Shown: piece by piece, positions 18,950 to 28,478 of the stretch
Position numbering within the stretch: position 1 is the stretch's first letter
Layout of the letters: each line of letters opens with the position of its first letter
NCBI GenBank assembly: GCA_001310715.1
Contig: BAXV01000008.1
Span: 27,628 to 91,627, forward strand
DNA: 64,000 nucleotides
DNA from: Pseudovibrio sp. JCM 19062
GTDB taxonomy: Bacteria > Pseudomonadota > Alphaproteobacteria > Rhizobiales > Stappiaceae
Direction: 5' to 3'
Position numbers and translations under genes: made by a program
The notes under the pieces: generated by a model
What the model saw: only the letters and a program-made list of their open reading frames with translations
What the model was told of the DNA's origin: nothing
Databases searched by the model: none

Positions 18950-19774
18950 TTAGACCTTTGCTTGTTCTGACAGATAGTAGCTCGGTGTGTGTCCGGTCAG
19001 TTTTTTTGAACGCCTTGCTGAAATGGGCGTGGTCGAAGTAACCGAGGGATTGGGCGAGATCTGTCAGGTTCAGGCTTTGACCAGAATTGATCGTGTCGAC
19101 TGCGGCCAACATGCGATAACGCTCGATCACCCATTTGGGATTGACGCCGATATGGCTTTGGAACAGGCGCTGGATTGTTCTTAGTTGGAATCCGGAGGCT
19201 TGGGATAGGTCTGTCAGGTTGTTGATCTCTTCTGATTTGGCGATAAGTTCAACAAGTGCATTTGCATCTTGGGCCTTTGTGGTAAGGGGCTGTTGATGTG
19301 AGATCAGGAGCTTATCTATTTGGCGGGCAAAAACTTTGAGATCTTGAGCAGACCTCAACTGAGCCTCGAGTTGGTGATCGGATTGTTTCAGAAACGGCTC
19401 GATATCTGTGTGGGTGTTGAGGAGCTGAGATGGGTTATATCTGAAGAAGTCAGCAAAAGCGCCGGGACGAAACTTTATGCCAAACACACGGCCAGTTTCT
19501 TGAAGGGTGTAGTAAAACACACCCGTGTTGATGCCAAAAACGCTGTGTCGTGAGATGTGTCGATGACAATGTGCTGGGATGGGTGGGGTAGGTTGGCCTG
19601 CTGGTAAGGTGGTTTATCCCTTAAATCCCAAGTGATTAGCCAGTAAAACTCAATTGCTGGCTGCAATGGTTCTGCTGGAAGAAGCTTGTCCAGATTGAAG
19701 TGTTGAAGGCTGCTATGCTGGTTCAGTAGGCCGCTGATCTGGCTTGGAGTTTCAATCTGATTTGGCATAGGCAT
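18950..19774 (-). CDS. AraC family transcriptional regulator (two frameshifts)
   Basis: The N-terminal sensing domain reads EFYWLITWDLRDKPPYQQ in one frame. Near 19537 a base is missing and the next frame continues INTGVFYYTLQETGRVFGIKFRPG. The C-terminal double helix-turn-helix follows (ASGFQLRTIQRLFQSHIGV and LAQSLGYFDHAHFSKAFKK). A T7 on the plus strand near 18999 then breaks the frame again; removing one base gives KKLTGHTPSYYLSEQAKV and a stop at 18950. Without this repair the frame would run on to 18888 with unrelated sequence. Repaired length is about 275 residues, normal for this family. The start is uncertain. It diverges from the DUF3224 gene, which it may control. Confidence 0.78.
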
Positions 19775-19857
19775 AAAAGATCGCAGCTGTCGCGCTTTTA
19801 CAAGCCTTACGGAGCTCTCACTGTAGATGTTCGGTTCTTTCGAACAAGGAGCTGATG

Positions 19858-20283
19858 ATGGTGAAGGTGGTATGCACATATAGTCTTGAAGAGTGGAAGG
19901 AAGAGGTTGTTGAGGCACTCTCCCAAGCAGGAAAGGTATCTTCTGTACGGGCACGTGGCCCTGTCGCGGGAGATATTGTCGGGCAGGTGAATACGTTCTA
20001 CTTGCTTGCTTATGTGGCTGAGAAGCTGGGGAGTTACACCGGGTATACGCAAATCTCGGGATGTTATGGTGCGCGTAACGGCACGTTTCTTATTGAGGAA
20101 ACCGGGGTGTTTGATGCGGAAGGTGTCCGTTCTTCGGTACGCGTTGTTCCCGGTTCAGGTGTGGGAGATTTCAGGGGTATTGCAGGCTCTGGTAATTTTA
20201 TTAGCTCCCATGGCAGCACTGTCGAATGCCAGTTTGAGTTGGAGTTTGCGGAGAGAGTTGAATTCGCAGGCACAAAGATGTGA
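19858..20283 (+). CDS. DUF3224 domain protein
   Basis: About 141 residues resembling DUF3224, a small beta-barrel family of the allene-oxide-cyclase-like fold. Landmarks are VSSVRARGPVAGDIVGQVNTF, the GCYGARNGTFLIEETGVF segment, RVVPGSGVGDFRGIAGSG and the closing QFELEF. AAGGAG lies six bases before the second ATG (19858), so it is preferred to 19855. Family members are often next to AraC regulators, as here. No enzymatic activity is known. Confidence 0.8.
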   Translation: MVKVVCTYSLEEWKEEVVEALSQAGKVSSVRARGPVAGDIVGQVNTFYLLAYVAEKLGSYTGYTQISGCYGARNGTFLIEETGVFDAEGVRSSVRVVPGSGVGDFRGIAGSGNFISSHGSTVECQFELEFAERVEFAGTKM

Positions 20284-20381
20284 TTAGGTAATTCTTAAAA
20301 GTTCCCTTGGGTTTCCTGCGTTTTCTGCTAGTTTTGCAGTGCACTATGTCTTGCAACAAGAGTATGAGGCGCAGGAACTAT

Positions 20382-21749
20382 ATGCCTTCCACACGTGACC
20401 ATGAAGCAAATCGCATGACTGCTCGCATTGGCCGCTATGCCAGAGTTGGTGGTAATATGAGTGGTATTGCAGCCAAGCTTGCAGCTGGCAAGTTGCTTGG
20501 GTGGGAACAGGACCCGACCAAGAATGCGACTGCTATCGCTGAAACTCTCGGTGAGCTAAAAGGTCCATTGATGAAGGTGGCGCAGTTGCTTTCGACCATA
20601 CCGGATGCGGTTCCACCTGAATATGCGACTGAACTGGCGAGCCTGCAGGCGAATGCTCCACCGATGGGCTGGGCGTTTGTTAAACGGCGCATGCGTGCTG
20701 AGCTTGGACCGTTGGCAAGACAAGTTTGACAGGTTTGAGAAGGAACCTGCTGCTGCAGCTTCTCTTGGCCAGGTGCATAAAGCCATGGATCTGGAAGGAG
20801 CTCAGCTCGCCTGCAAACTGCAGTATCCGGATATGGACAGTGCTGTTGAGGCTGATCTGAACCAATTTAAAATGTTGCTTGCTTTGCATCGGCGGTTCCG
20901 GCCTGCGATTGAGACTTCTGAGATAGAGAAAGAAGTTGGAGACCGACTGCGGGAGGAGTTGGATTATCGCAGGGAAGCGCGGCATTCCAGCTTTACGCCA
21001 ATGTGTTTGCTACAGATGAGCAGGTTCGGGTTCCAGATGTGTTTGAAGATCTGTCAACGCGGCGGCTGCTTTCCATGTCCTGGTTGGAAGGCCGTCCGCT
21101 TCTGGCCTACAGGCAGGAGAAGCTGGAGGCCCGCAACAAGATTGCGCAGGTCATGTTCAAGGCATGGTGGCATCCGTTTGCGAAATATGGTGTGATCCAT
21201 GGTGATCCGCATTTGGGGAACTATACAATCTTTGAGGATGGTACGGAGCCGGTGGGCGTGAACCTACTGGATTATGGCTGCGTGCGCATCTTTCCGCCTG
21301 ACTTTGTTCAGGGGGTGGTGGATCTGTACTACGGCTTGCTTGATGACCATCCGGAGCGCGTGGTTGCCGCCTATGAGACATGGGGATTCAATGGGCTGTC
21401 CAATGAGCTCATTGAAACGCTAAATATTTGGTCTAACTTCATTTTTGGTCCTCTTTTGAGCGATCGAGTCCGCTCGATCGCCGATGGTGTTTCGCCAGCG
21501 AGTTATGGGCGTAATGAGGCGTTCAGAGTGCACCAGTCTCTCAAAGAACTGGGGCCGGTGAAGATCCCTCGTTACTTCGTCTTTATGGACCGGGCCGCCA
21601 TCGGACTTGGGTCCGTGTTCCTTCATTTGCGGGCCGAGCTTAATTTCCACCGTCTGTTTAACGAGCAGATTGATGGATTTGGACAGGATGTGCTGACAGC
21701 CCATCAGAAGCATCAGCTGAATTTGTGTGGCTTGACTGATGAGCGTTGA
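20382..21749 (+). CDS. ABC1/AarF (UbiB-like) atypical kinase (two frameshifts)
   Basis: An atypical protein-kinase-like ATPase of the ABC1 family, whose members support ubiquinone synthesis or lipid homeostasis. The KMGQ-equivalent segment reads LGELKGPLMKVAQLLSTIPD, and the family's A-rich loop is AAAASLGQVHKA. Lysine is in LACKLQYPDM, the catalytic loop is GVIHGDPHLGNYTI and the metal-binding aspartate is in NLLDYGCVRIF. Frames change near 20705 (before WQDKFDRFEK) and near 20992 (before ANVFATDEQVRVPDVFED). The start MPSTRDHEANRM at 20382 is chosen by similarity. It may be a ubiB paralogue; no ubi genes lie next to it. Confidence 0.85.
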
Positions 21750-21884
21750 GGTACATACTCTCATTGTTGGAATTATCCCCGAAACGCCGGTTATTTTCTG
21801 AGCGGTTCCCAACGGAAGTTGCGTCACACGACGATGTGGTGTTAAAGACTGGATTAGGAAAACTACTTGTTTCGAGGGGGAAAC

Positions 21885-22169
21885 ATGGCTGACGGGAGTG
21901 CGTCTGTTATGGATTATAAGGAACACGAGAAGACCTACAAGAACTTCATCAACTTCTCCAAAGTTGGGATTCTTGCAGCTCTCACATTTGTACTCGCCAT
22001 TGCAATGGTTGGATTTGGTGGTACTGCCGGGACGGTCTGGGCAAGCATCACCACAGTCGCAACTGTGATTGCAGCAGGTGTCGGAATGGCATCTGGCGAC
22101 AGGTCTCACGTTGTGCCAGGGATTGTCTTCCTGCTTGCAGGCGTGGTGACAATTGTACTGACAGTCTAA
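21885..22169 (+). CDS. aa3-type cytochrome c oxidase subunit IV
   Basis: A 94-residue small subunit of the alphaproteobacterial aa3 oxidase. The conserved MDYKEHEKTYKNFINFSKVG motif at the N-terminal side is diagnostic. Two hydrophobic segments follow (AALTFVLAIAMVGFG and the C-terminal VPGIVFLLAGVVTIVLT). The family norm is one helix preceded by this motif; the extra helix resembles the longer versions found in this order. GAGGGGG precedes the ATG. The large oxidase subunits are not in the window. Confidence 0.88.
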   Translation: MADGSASVMDYKEHEKTYKNFINFSKVGILAALTFVLAIAMVGFGGTAGTVWASITTVATVIAAGVGMASGDRSHVVPGIVFLLAGVVTIVLTV

Positions 22170-22201
22170 GAAACCTTCGGGTTTAGATGTTTTTTTTGAG
22201 G

Positions 22202-22234
22202 ATCGCAGGAACCTTGTGTTTCTGCGATTTTTCA
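22202..22234 (+). terminator. Terminator after the oxidase subunit gene
   Basis: ATCGCAGGAA pairs imperfectly with TTTCTGCGAT around a short loop and is followed by a T tract. A smaller AAACC-TTCG-GGTTT hairpin with eight T residues (22171-22198) lies directly before it, so termination may be in two steps. Confidence 0.7.
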
Positions 22235-22328
22235 TTTCAACCCCGAGATCTGCCAGAAGCGCCGCCCTTTTCCGATCATTATTGAACGGTAGGGTTTTTC
22301 GTAAAGTTGTTCTGAGTTCGGGTATCTT

Positions 22329-23642
22329 ATGTCTACTGCGCAAACTGTTCGCGTCCTTCTGCGCTGCTCGTTGCTACTTGCAATCTTCATTGTGGTTGCA
22401 ATCGTGTCATCGCCCTCGCATTCTGCCGCACCTGATCCAGGTTTCTCTCAGGTTTTGAGGGACGAGGGTCTTACAGTGCGTGGCGATAATTACGAGATTG
22501 TGCCTCCGGTTCTGCGAGACGGGACGCTGCTCGTTTATAATCTCAAGGTTCAAGGCAAGATTTACAAAGTGCGCGGAACGGCGACTTTGAAGAAGCGCAT
22601 CAATGAACTTTATGCGGTTGAGAACATCGAGAGGCTGGATACGGTTTCTCAGGCAGGTGAGGGTGTTGTAACGGCCGTTGCCAAACCTTTGCGGTTTCTT
22701 GGAAGTCTGGTGACTGCCCCAAAGCAAACACTGAGCTCAACCGTTGATGGGGTTGGCTTGTTGTATAATGGGACCGTGAATGCGATTAACGGCAAGGCAG
22801 GTATGACTGCTCGTTCTCAAGGTGATCCCAAAGAGCCTTCTACGGTGGAAAGTATTGCTGCTGCGGTGGTGGGGCGAGATGAAGCGCGTCGGTACATTGC
22901 AGTTGCGGCGAACGTGGACCCTTACACAACCTTTCCTCCACTATCAGATGAACTTGATAAAGCTGCCTGGGCCTATGCAACGTCCAACCGTTTGGCCAAT
23001 TTTGCGACCATCTTCATTCCTGGAGGTGTCGGTACTGCCGTTTACGGCGTTGTGTCGACGTCGAATTTTAGTGAATCGCTCAAGGCTAGTCCTACGGTTG
23101 CGGATGAAACCATGCGCGGGATGTTGAGCGAGATGGCTATTCCTCAGGCTACGACACAGGCCTTCCTGAGTGCGACCTCTATGACGCGTGGCGAGAAGAT
23201 TGTGTTTGTTGCAAGCCTTAAAGCGCTGAAGGGGGTTCACGGTCGAAGTGCACTGGTTGATCAGGTCAGCCGCAGCGGGATTTCGCAGGACGCTGGTTAC
23301 TATTATTTGCTGGGTCTGATGATGATCGCCGACTATCATATTGATAGTGAGCGTCTTGTTTCTGTTGAGCTTATCGATGGCGTTCCGGTTGGTACAACCC
23401 GAACCGGCCGGATGGTTGCCTTTATTGCCGGAGATAGAATTGGTTGGGACGCTGAGCAATCTGCCACCACTCTCGATATTGCCGGTCGGGTCAATCATGC
23501 CCGTTCTGAGGCTGGTACGAATGAACTGCGCGTGCTGGGGCTGGTTCATCCCATGTTGAAAACAGAGCTTGCTGCTTTGAACTGGGTTATCCGCGAAAAA
23601 GCGCCATTGGCCACATTTGCAGAAATTGACGTAACCAGCTGA
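22329..23642 (+). CDS. Hypothetical exported protein, 437 residues
   Basis: I do not recognise a family. The protein has an N-terminal hydrophobic segment (VLLRCSLLLAIFIVVAIVSS) that looks like a signal peptide or anchor, so it is probably periplasmic. A conserved-looking beta-rich stretch follows (VLRDEGLTVRGDNYEIVPPV, NLKVQGKIYKVRGTATLKKR), then a long alpha-helical, Ala-rich body. That body includes a glycine-rich segment (IFIPGGVGTAVYGVVS) and a helical C-terminal part. No catalytic motif is visible. The frame is intact and codon use matches the neighbours. It stands alone between two terminator-like hairpins. Confidence 0.75.
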   Translation: MSTAQTVRVLLRCSLLLAIFIVVAIVSSPSHSAAPDPGFSQVLRDEGLTVRGDNYEIVPPVLRDGTLLVYNLKVQGKIYKVRGTATLKKRINELYAVENIERLDTVSQAGEGVVTAVAKPLRFLGSLVTAPKQTLSSTVDGVGLLYNGTVNAINGKAGMTARSQGDPKEPSTVESIAAAVVGRDEARRYIAVAANVDPYTTFPPLSDELDKAAWAYATSNRLANFATIFIPGGVGTAVYGVVSTSNFSESLKASPTVADETMRGMLSEMAIPQATTQAFLSATSMTRGEKIVFVASLKALKGVHGRSALVDQVSRSGISQDAGYYYLLGLMMIADYHIDSERLVSVELIDGVPVGTTRTGRMVAFIAGDRIGWDAEQSATTLDIAGRVNHARSEAGTNELRVLGLVHPMLKTELAALNWVIREKAPLATFAEIDVTS

Positions 23643-23782
23643 TTAAAAATGTGTTTGGGGTGAACTCTGGAAGTGCCACCCCAAAACCCAAGGAGCAACA
23701 TTCAAAATATCGGTGCTTATGGTGAGAGCGCGCTGGCTGGTGATTGGCCGCGCCTTATGCCCTTTCATGAGCGAGGTGGTCC

Positions 23783-24554
23783 ATGAAAATTGCCGATATT
23801 CTTGATAAGGCTTCTATGCCGATTGCTTCACCTGCTTACCCTAAAGGGCCATACAGGTTTGTAGATCGCGAGTTCTTCGTGGTCTCCTATGAAAGTGATC
23901 CTGATGCCATTCGCGCAGCATTGCCCGAACCTTTGGAGCCGGATGGGTCCAATACGGTGATGTTTGAGGTGATCCGGATGCCGGACTCCGCTGGCTTTGG
24001 GGACTACACCGAATCTGGCATTGTGATTCCGGCAAAGTATCACGGCAACCCGGTGAACTTCACTCAGCAGATGTTCCTTGATGACGCCCCGCCGATTTTT
24101 GGTGGGCGTGAGATCTGGGGGTTTCCGAAGAAACTCGGTCATCCAGAGTTGAGTGTGGAGGGAGCGACGCTGACGGGGCACCTGGAGTTTGACGGGGTGA
24201 CGATCGCCATCGCGACCATGGGGTACAAGTATCAGCATCTCCTCTATGATGTTGAGCATGGGACACAGTGCCATCCCGATGCAATTCTCAAAAAGCTGCA
24301 AAAAAACGCAGGTGAACCTGAAGCTTATTCCTGATGTGGATGGTTCTCTGGCGATTGCACAGCTTGTTGCCTATGAAGTTTGTGATGTCACGGTGAAGGG
24401 GGCATGGTCCGGCCCTGCAAGCTTGCAATTGTTCCATCATGCAAATGCGCCGGTTGCTGAGTTGCCGATGCTTAAGTCGCTTGGCGGGGTTCATTTCATC
24501 ACAGATCTCACTTTGCCTTATGGTCGGGTCATGTATGACTACCTAAATCCCTAA
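23783..24554 (+). CDS. adc: Acetoacetate decarboxylase (frameshift in A7 at 24300-24306)
   Basis: Decarboxylates acetoacetate to acetone and CO2, or acts on a related beta-keto acid. The Schiff-base lysine is in GGREIWGFPKKLGHP. The family N-terminus (YRFVDREFFVVSYESDPDAI) and YHGNPVNFTQQMFLDDAPP are clear. The frame breaks in seven A residues; six restore LQKTQVNLKLIPDVDG and lead to the end at 24554. Repaired length is about 256 residues, typical of the family. The stop overlaps the start of the next gene (TAATG), so the decarboxylase and the secreted hydrolase form one operon. Confidence 0.88.
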
Positions 24555-25489
24555 TGGGATTGCTGAAGGGGAGGGGGCTTATGCGACGCTGTTTCGGTAT
24601 TCTCTGGTTTGTGGTGATCAGCTTAATTGCTGGACTTCAATGGTTGCCCCATGCGACTGGCTTTGAGTTGAAGCCCTTTAAGGATGAGCTGTTTGCCTAC
24701 CCTCGTGTGCTCGAACAGAGGATGGGTGGAGCTTTCTTGCGGATTGATTATCAGGTCCAGCGGGATTTGCGGGATCGTGATAAAGTGCCTGAGCGGCGTG
24801 TTGAGGGGCGTTATGTTTCAAGCAGGCCCTCTTGGTATGTGAAAGAGCGCTCTGCCGTGCTTGCTGGTCGCAAGCGCAAGTACATCCGTGTTGGGATACC
24901 AGATTCGGACACGAGGCTGGTGTTCGTCTATCTGCATGGCAAGGGGGGGAACCGCAAGCAGGGCAATGCGGACTGGACGTTTGGGGGAAACTTCAATCGC
25001 CTCAAGAACCTGATGGTGCGGAACCAAGGTGTCTATCTGTCTCCGGATGTGAAGCTGGAAAGCCCAAGAGGTACGCAGGAGATACGCGAGTTGATTGCGC
25101 AGTACCGACAGGAAGCGCCTCGGGCCAAGGTGATTGTGGCCTGTGGTTCGATGGGCTCGCAGGTTTGTTATGCGCTTGCGGATGATGCTGGTGTTGCAGG
25201 TGCGCTAAGCGGCCTCTTTATTTTGGGAGGTGCAACGGATCAGCGGTTGTTGACCAGTGAAGCCGTTCAGTCAGGTGTGCCGATTGTGTTTGGGCATGGA
25301 AGTGCTGACAGGGTTTACGACTGGGAGAAGCAATATCAGCTGTTTCGGGCAGTTCTTGCGAGAAAGAAGGGCTATCCGGTGCGCTTTCGGTTGTTTGAGA
25401 CAGGCTCTCACGGAACACCCATCCGGATGATTGATTGGCGCGACGAGATAAACTGGATGCTATCTGCTCCATCAAAAGATGGGCAATAA
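24554..25489 (+). CDS. Exported alpha/beta hydrolase
   Basis: About 311 residues with an N-terminal hydrophobic segment (CFGILWFVVISLIAGLQWL) that should export or anchor it. The hydrolase core shows VFVYLHGKGGN (oxyanion loop), the nucleophile in VACGSMGSQVCYA, the acid in FGHGSADRVYDW and the histidine in ETGSHGTPIRM. A second possible start is the ATG at 24581 (MRRCFGIL). Its start overlaps the decarboxylase stop. The substrate is unknown; the family includes carboxylesterases and phospholipase-like enzymes. The frame is intact. Confidence 0.82.
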   Translation: MGLLKGRGLMRRCFGILWFVVISLIAGLQWLPHATGFELKPFKDELFAYPRVLEQRMGGAFLRIDYQVQRDLRDRDKVPERRVEGRYVSSRPSWYVKERSAVLAGRKRKYIRVGIPDSDTRLVFVYLHGKGGNRKQGNADWTFGGNFNRLKNLMVRNQGVYLSPDVKLESPRGTQEIRELIAQYRQEAPRAKVIVACGSMGSQVCYALADDAGVAGALSGLFILGGATDQRLLTSEAVQSGVPIVFGHGSADRVYDWEKQYQLFRAVLARKKGYPVRFRLFETGSHGTPIRMIDWRDEINWMLSAPSKDGQ

Positions 25490-25514
25490 AAAAGGCCGGT
25501 AGAACCGACCTTTG
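25487..25514 (-). terminator. Terminator of the TPR lipoprotein gene
   Basis: AAAGGTCGGT and ACCGGCCTTT pair around a 4-base loop, and the minus strand continues into a run of six T residues. The hairpin overlaps the stop of the converging hydrolase gene. Confidence 0.75.
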
Positions 25515-25534
25515 GAGACTGGTTGGGTGTTGGC

Positions 25535-26393
25535 TTAAGCCTGCGGCACACCCGTTGTTACAGCCAAGCGCTTGAAGCCGTCCCGTGCGGTCTGGTTCGA
25601 TGCAGAAATTTGCAGAGCTCTGCTGTAGGACTGGCGGGCTTCGGTAATCTGGCCGAGAGCTTCTTCTGCACGACACGGTTTGCCCAGGCAGATGCGGATT
25701 GGCTGTTCAGTGCGATTGCAGCATTGAAGTCTTTCAGCGCGGATTTTGGATCTCCAAGGGAGAGATAGGTCGCGCCGCGTGCGATCAAAGGTGAGTAGCA
25801 CTGGAGTTCAGGCCGACTGCTGCGGAAAAGTCATTCAGCGCTGCTTCTTGCATCCCCTGTGCCTGATAGATGAGGCCGCGGTTATGATAGGCCTGTGCAT
25901 CACCGGAGTTCAGGCGGATGACTTCATTGTAATCGCGCAAGGCTGCGGTGTTCTGGCCAATTGAGCGGTAGGTGTTCCCGCGTCCATTGAGAGCCTTCAC
26001 GTAGTCAGGTTTGATAGATAGCGCGTTGCTGTAATCCTGAATTGCCTGAGAGGTGTTTCCTTTGCGGCGCTCTACGAGTGCGCGGTTTGCATAAGCCTGA
26101 TAGGAGTTGGGTCTTAGCCGCAGTGACTTATTGAAGTCCTCAATCGCCTGATCAAGGCGTCCGGCCTTTGCGTACGCAATGCCGCGTTTGTTATACGCGT
26201 CCGCATCGACAGGATTGGTTTCGATCACAGCACTCAGACTATCGATGTTGGAGGATGAGCCAACAGCTTTGTCGATAGGTACATTCTGATAAACAAGTCC
26301 GGATGAGTTGGATTGGCATGCTGCGACGCCAAGGGCAAGCAGGCACGCGCAGGCGCCTTTAGCCAGTTTATTGTTCACGAGAATGTGCCCCAT
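25535..26393 (-). CDS. TPR-repeat lipoprotein, NlpI-like (two frameshifts)
   Basis: The N-terminus is a lipoprotein signal with lipobox LGVAAC, so the protein is anchored to a membrane facing the periplasm. At least five TPR units follow (AYNKRGIAYAKAGRLDQAIE, AYANRALVERRKGNTSQAIQ, ALNGRGNTYRSIGQNTAALR, AYHNRGLIYQAQGMQEAALN, LIARGATYLSLGDPKSALKD). Frames break near 25798 and near 25670. After repair the final unit is GQITEARQSYSRALQISAS and the protein ends at 25535 with about 286 residues. NlpI-like proteins act as adaptors for cell-wall hydrolases and proteases; that role is inferred by family only. Confidence 0.85.
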
Positions 26394-26475
26394 TCTTGAA
26401 GTGTCCTTGCAATAACACAGTAGCCTACACCTTAGTGTGGCAAAAAAAAGGTCGAATGAACCAGCAGAAACAACA

Positions 26476-26507
26476 AACGGACCAACCGGTGTGCCGGATG
26501 GTCCGTT
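26476..26507 (-). terminator. Terminator of rpsU
   Basis: Nine-base perfect stem AACGGACCA/TGGTCCGTT around a loop that itself contains an inner CCGG-type pairing, followed on the minus strand by TGTTGTTT. It sits between the rpsU stop and the TPR lipoprotein start. Confidence 0.75.
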
Positions 26508-26590
26508 CTAAACTCTATTTCCGGTCAGTGCGCAGGCCATTGCCAAGCATTGTTGAACCTTAGCTGTGCGCAGTTCCGGATATCGCCGAA

Positions 26591-26814
26591 TTAACGACGA
26601 CCTTTGCCGACCAACAGCCTTCACGCTGTGCTTTCTTACGAGCCAGCTTGCGAGTGCGGCGGATAGCTTCAGCCTTTTCGCGAGCCTTCTTTTCAGATGG
26701 CTTTTCGTAGTGGCCACGAAGCTTCATTTCACGGAAGATGCCTTCACGCTGCATCTTTTTCTTAAGCGCTTTCAGCGCCTGATCGACGTTATTATCGCGA
26801 ACGAGAACCTGCAC
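26591..26814 (-). CDS. rpsU: 30S ribosomal protein S21 (C-terminal frameshift near 26616)
   Basis: A small basic protein of the 30S subunit needed for initiation on structured mRNA. The protein reads [54 protein letters not shown]. After REG one C is missing (GGCTGTTGG for GGCCTGTTGG). Repair gives LLVGKGRR and a stop at 26591, for about 74 residues, the normal S21 length. The GTG at 26812-26814 is chosen as start because it opens exactly at the conserved QVLVRDNN and has AAGGATAA upstream. The gene is essential in most bacteria, which argues that the break is an artefact. Confidence 0.93.
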
Positions 26815-27502
26815 GCGTTTATCCTTACCTTCGAGCGTTCCGGATAGCATCTCCAGAACGACATAGATGAAATGAATGATAGCGATACTTAGCGCATGTC
26901 TACGGGTTACAAGAACACCGTCGCCGCTTATGCGTCGCTTCTTGACGGGGTAACTAGCAGACTGAGTGTGGGCTGTCTACCTCCTTACTTGAGAATCCAT
27001 GTTAATTTATAGATGGGATAAGGGGGAATACCTCTTGAAAAGCAAGGCAATCGCAGCAGCATGCGTTCGTATTCTTCAAATCGCCCTCCCGAGGCACTCT
27101 GCCCTAAAGTAAAAGATAAGTAAAAATTGCTTTCAAAATTCATTATGACTTATGTGCCTGCTCTTCTAGGTCTGCATACAACCTTGAGTTGTATTGGTTG
27201 TGCTCTCTCCTTTTGGGCGGAAAAAAAAGTCGTAAGAGCTTTTCTGAACGGTGGAAATCTAGGTGGAAATTTGAGTGAAGTTTGCTTCAAACGACGTTCG
27301 TCCTCATTCGATCTGAAGCTGAGTCGGGTAACTTCATTTGGCTCTCTCAGTTGTGCTGTTGAAGAGCCCGTATTAGACCCATGGAACGATTATTGAGAAA
27401 ACTCTCGGTTCTTGTTCTCCGCAAGGGGTTTATGCGTGCAGGTGGATCATGCATACTCCGAGGGGCTTATTTGGGTAATCGATCAGAAGAAAGAATAAAG
27501 TA
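26815..27502. other. Intergenic region between rpsU and the amidotransferase gene
   Basis: About 690 bases. An open frame of 89 codons (27127-27396, plus) has a hydrophobic start but no recognisable family, and I do not call it. The minus strand contains a strong AAGGAGG (around 26982-26988) with no sensible start codon behind it. The region must hold the divergent promoters for rpsU and the amidotransferase. Confidence 0.4.
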
Positions 27503-28296
27503 ATGTGCCGCTGGCTTGCGTACCGTGGAGCTCCCATTTTTATGGAGGAGCTCGTTTCTATGCCCAACCACTCCCTGATCGCGCAGAGCATGCAATCTGC
27601 AGAAGCCAAGGTGAACACGAATGGGGATGGCTTTGGAATTGGGTGGTATGCGCACAACGCGGAGCCGGGTCTTTATCGGGATACGCAGCCTGCGTGGGGT
27701 GATGAAAATCTTTTGAGCATTACCAAGCAAGTGAAGTCCTCCTTGTTCTTTGCCCATGTGCGTGCGTCTACAGGCACAGCGACGTCCCGCCCCAACTGTC
27801 ACCCGTTTGCCGTCGGCAAATGGATGTTTATGCATAACGGGCAGGTCGGGGGGTATGATGATGTCCGCCGGCAGATCGAAAGCCTAATCAGCGATGACTT
27901 CTATCGTTATCGGCAAGGTACGACAGACAGTGAAGCTCTGTTTCTTGCCATGCTAAGCCATGGTCTGGCTGACGACCCTGTGGGCGCGGTGCAACAGGTG
28001 CTCGCGAAAACGCTCGAGATTATGAATTGCAATAATGTCATTGCTCCATTGCGCGTGGTGATGGCTTTGACTGATGGCGAGCGTCTTTATGCGGTGCGTT
28101 GCTCTAGCGATAACATCGTGCCAACCTTTATTATCGGCTACATAACAGCAATTTGAGTGTGGTCTCGGAGCCCTTGGAAAAGGGTGGGCAAGGCTGGTAT
28201 GAAGTGCCTTGCGGGCACGTTATGGTTTATGGCGGTGATGCCGCGCCTTGCTTTATTCCTCTGGACATTCCCAAAGAGTTTTGCGAAGTAGCGTAG
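27503..28296 (+). CDS. Class II glutamine amidotransferase, YafJ-like (frameshift near 28126)
   Basis: An Ntn-type glutaminase domain protein. The start ATG is followed directly by cysteine (MCRWLAYRGAP), which becomes the catalytic N-terminal nucleophile. NTNGDGFGIGWY, FFAHVRASTGTA and PFAVGKWMFMHNGQVGG are the glutamine-site motifs, and QGTTDSEALFLAMLSH follows. One C is missing near 28126. Repair gives PTLYYRLHNSNLSVVSEPLE and ends at 28296 after PLDIPKEFCEVA, about 264 residues, as usual for this subfamily. The acceptor of the ammonia is unknown. Confidence 0.88.
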
Positions 28297-28478
28297 TCAA
28301 CATTTTTCGAGTGGTTTTGCTTGGGCAAGCAAATCGCTTGTGAAAGTGGCGGTCTGTTTCTTTTATAGGAAGCTTCCTCCCAGCGAGATATTGCGGTCAA
28401 TTACGGCTCGCGGTTTCGTTTATGATCTTGAGAGGCTCAAGTTCTGGAGGGGTTCCATGCCCTTTTCTTCAGGAGCTT

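Noticed and set aside
21420..22343. 307-codon minus-strand frame across the ABC1 kinase end and oxidase subunit gene
   Set aside because: It overlaps two well-recognised plus-strand genes and has no recognisable domain.
27127..27396. 89-codon frame between rpsU and the amidotransferase gene
   Set aside because: Hydrophobic start but no ribosome binding site, no family and atypical composition; not strong enough to call.
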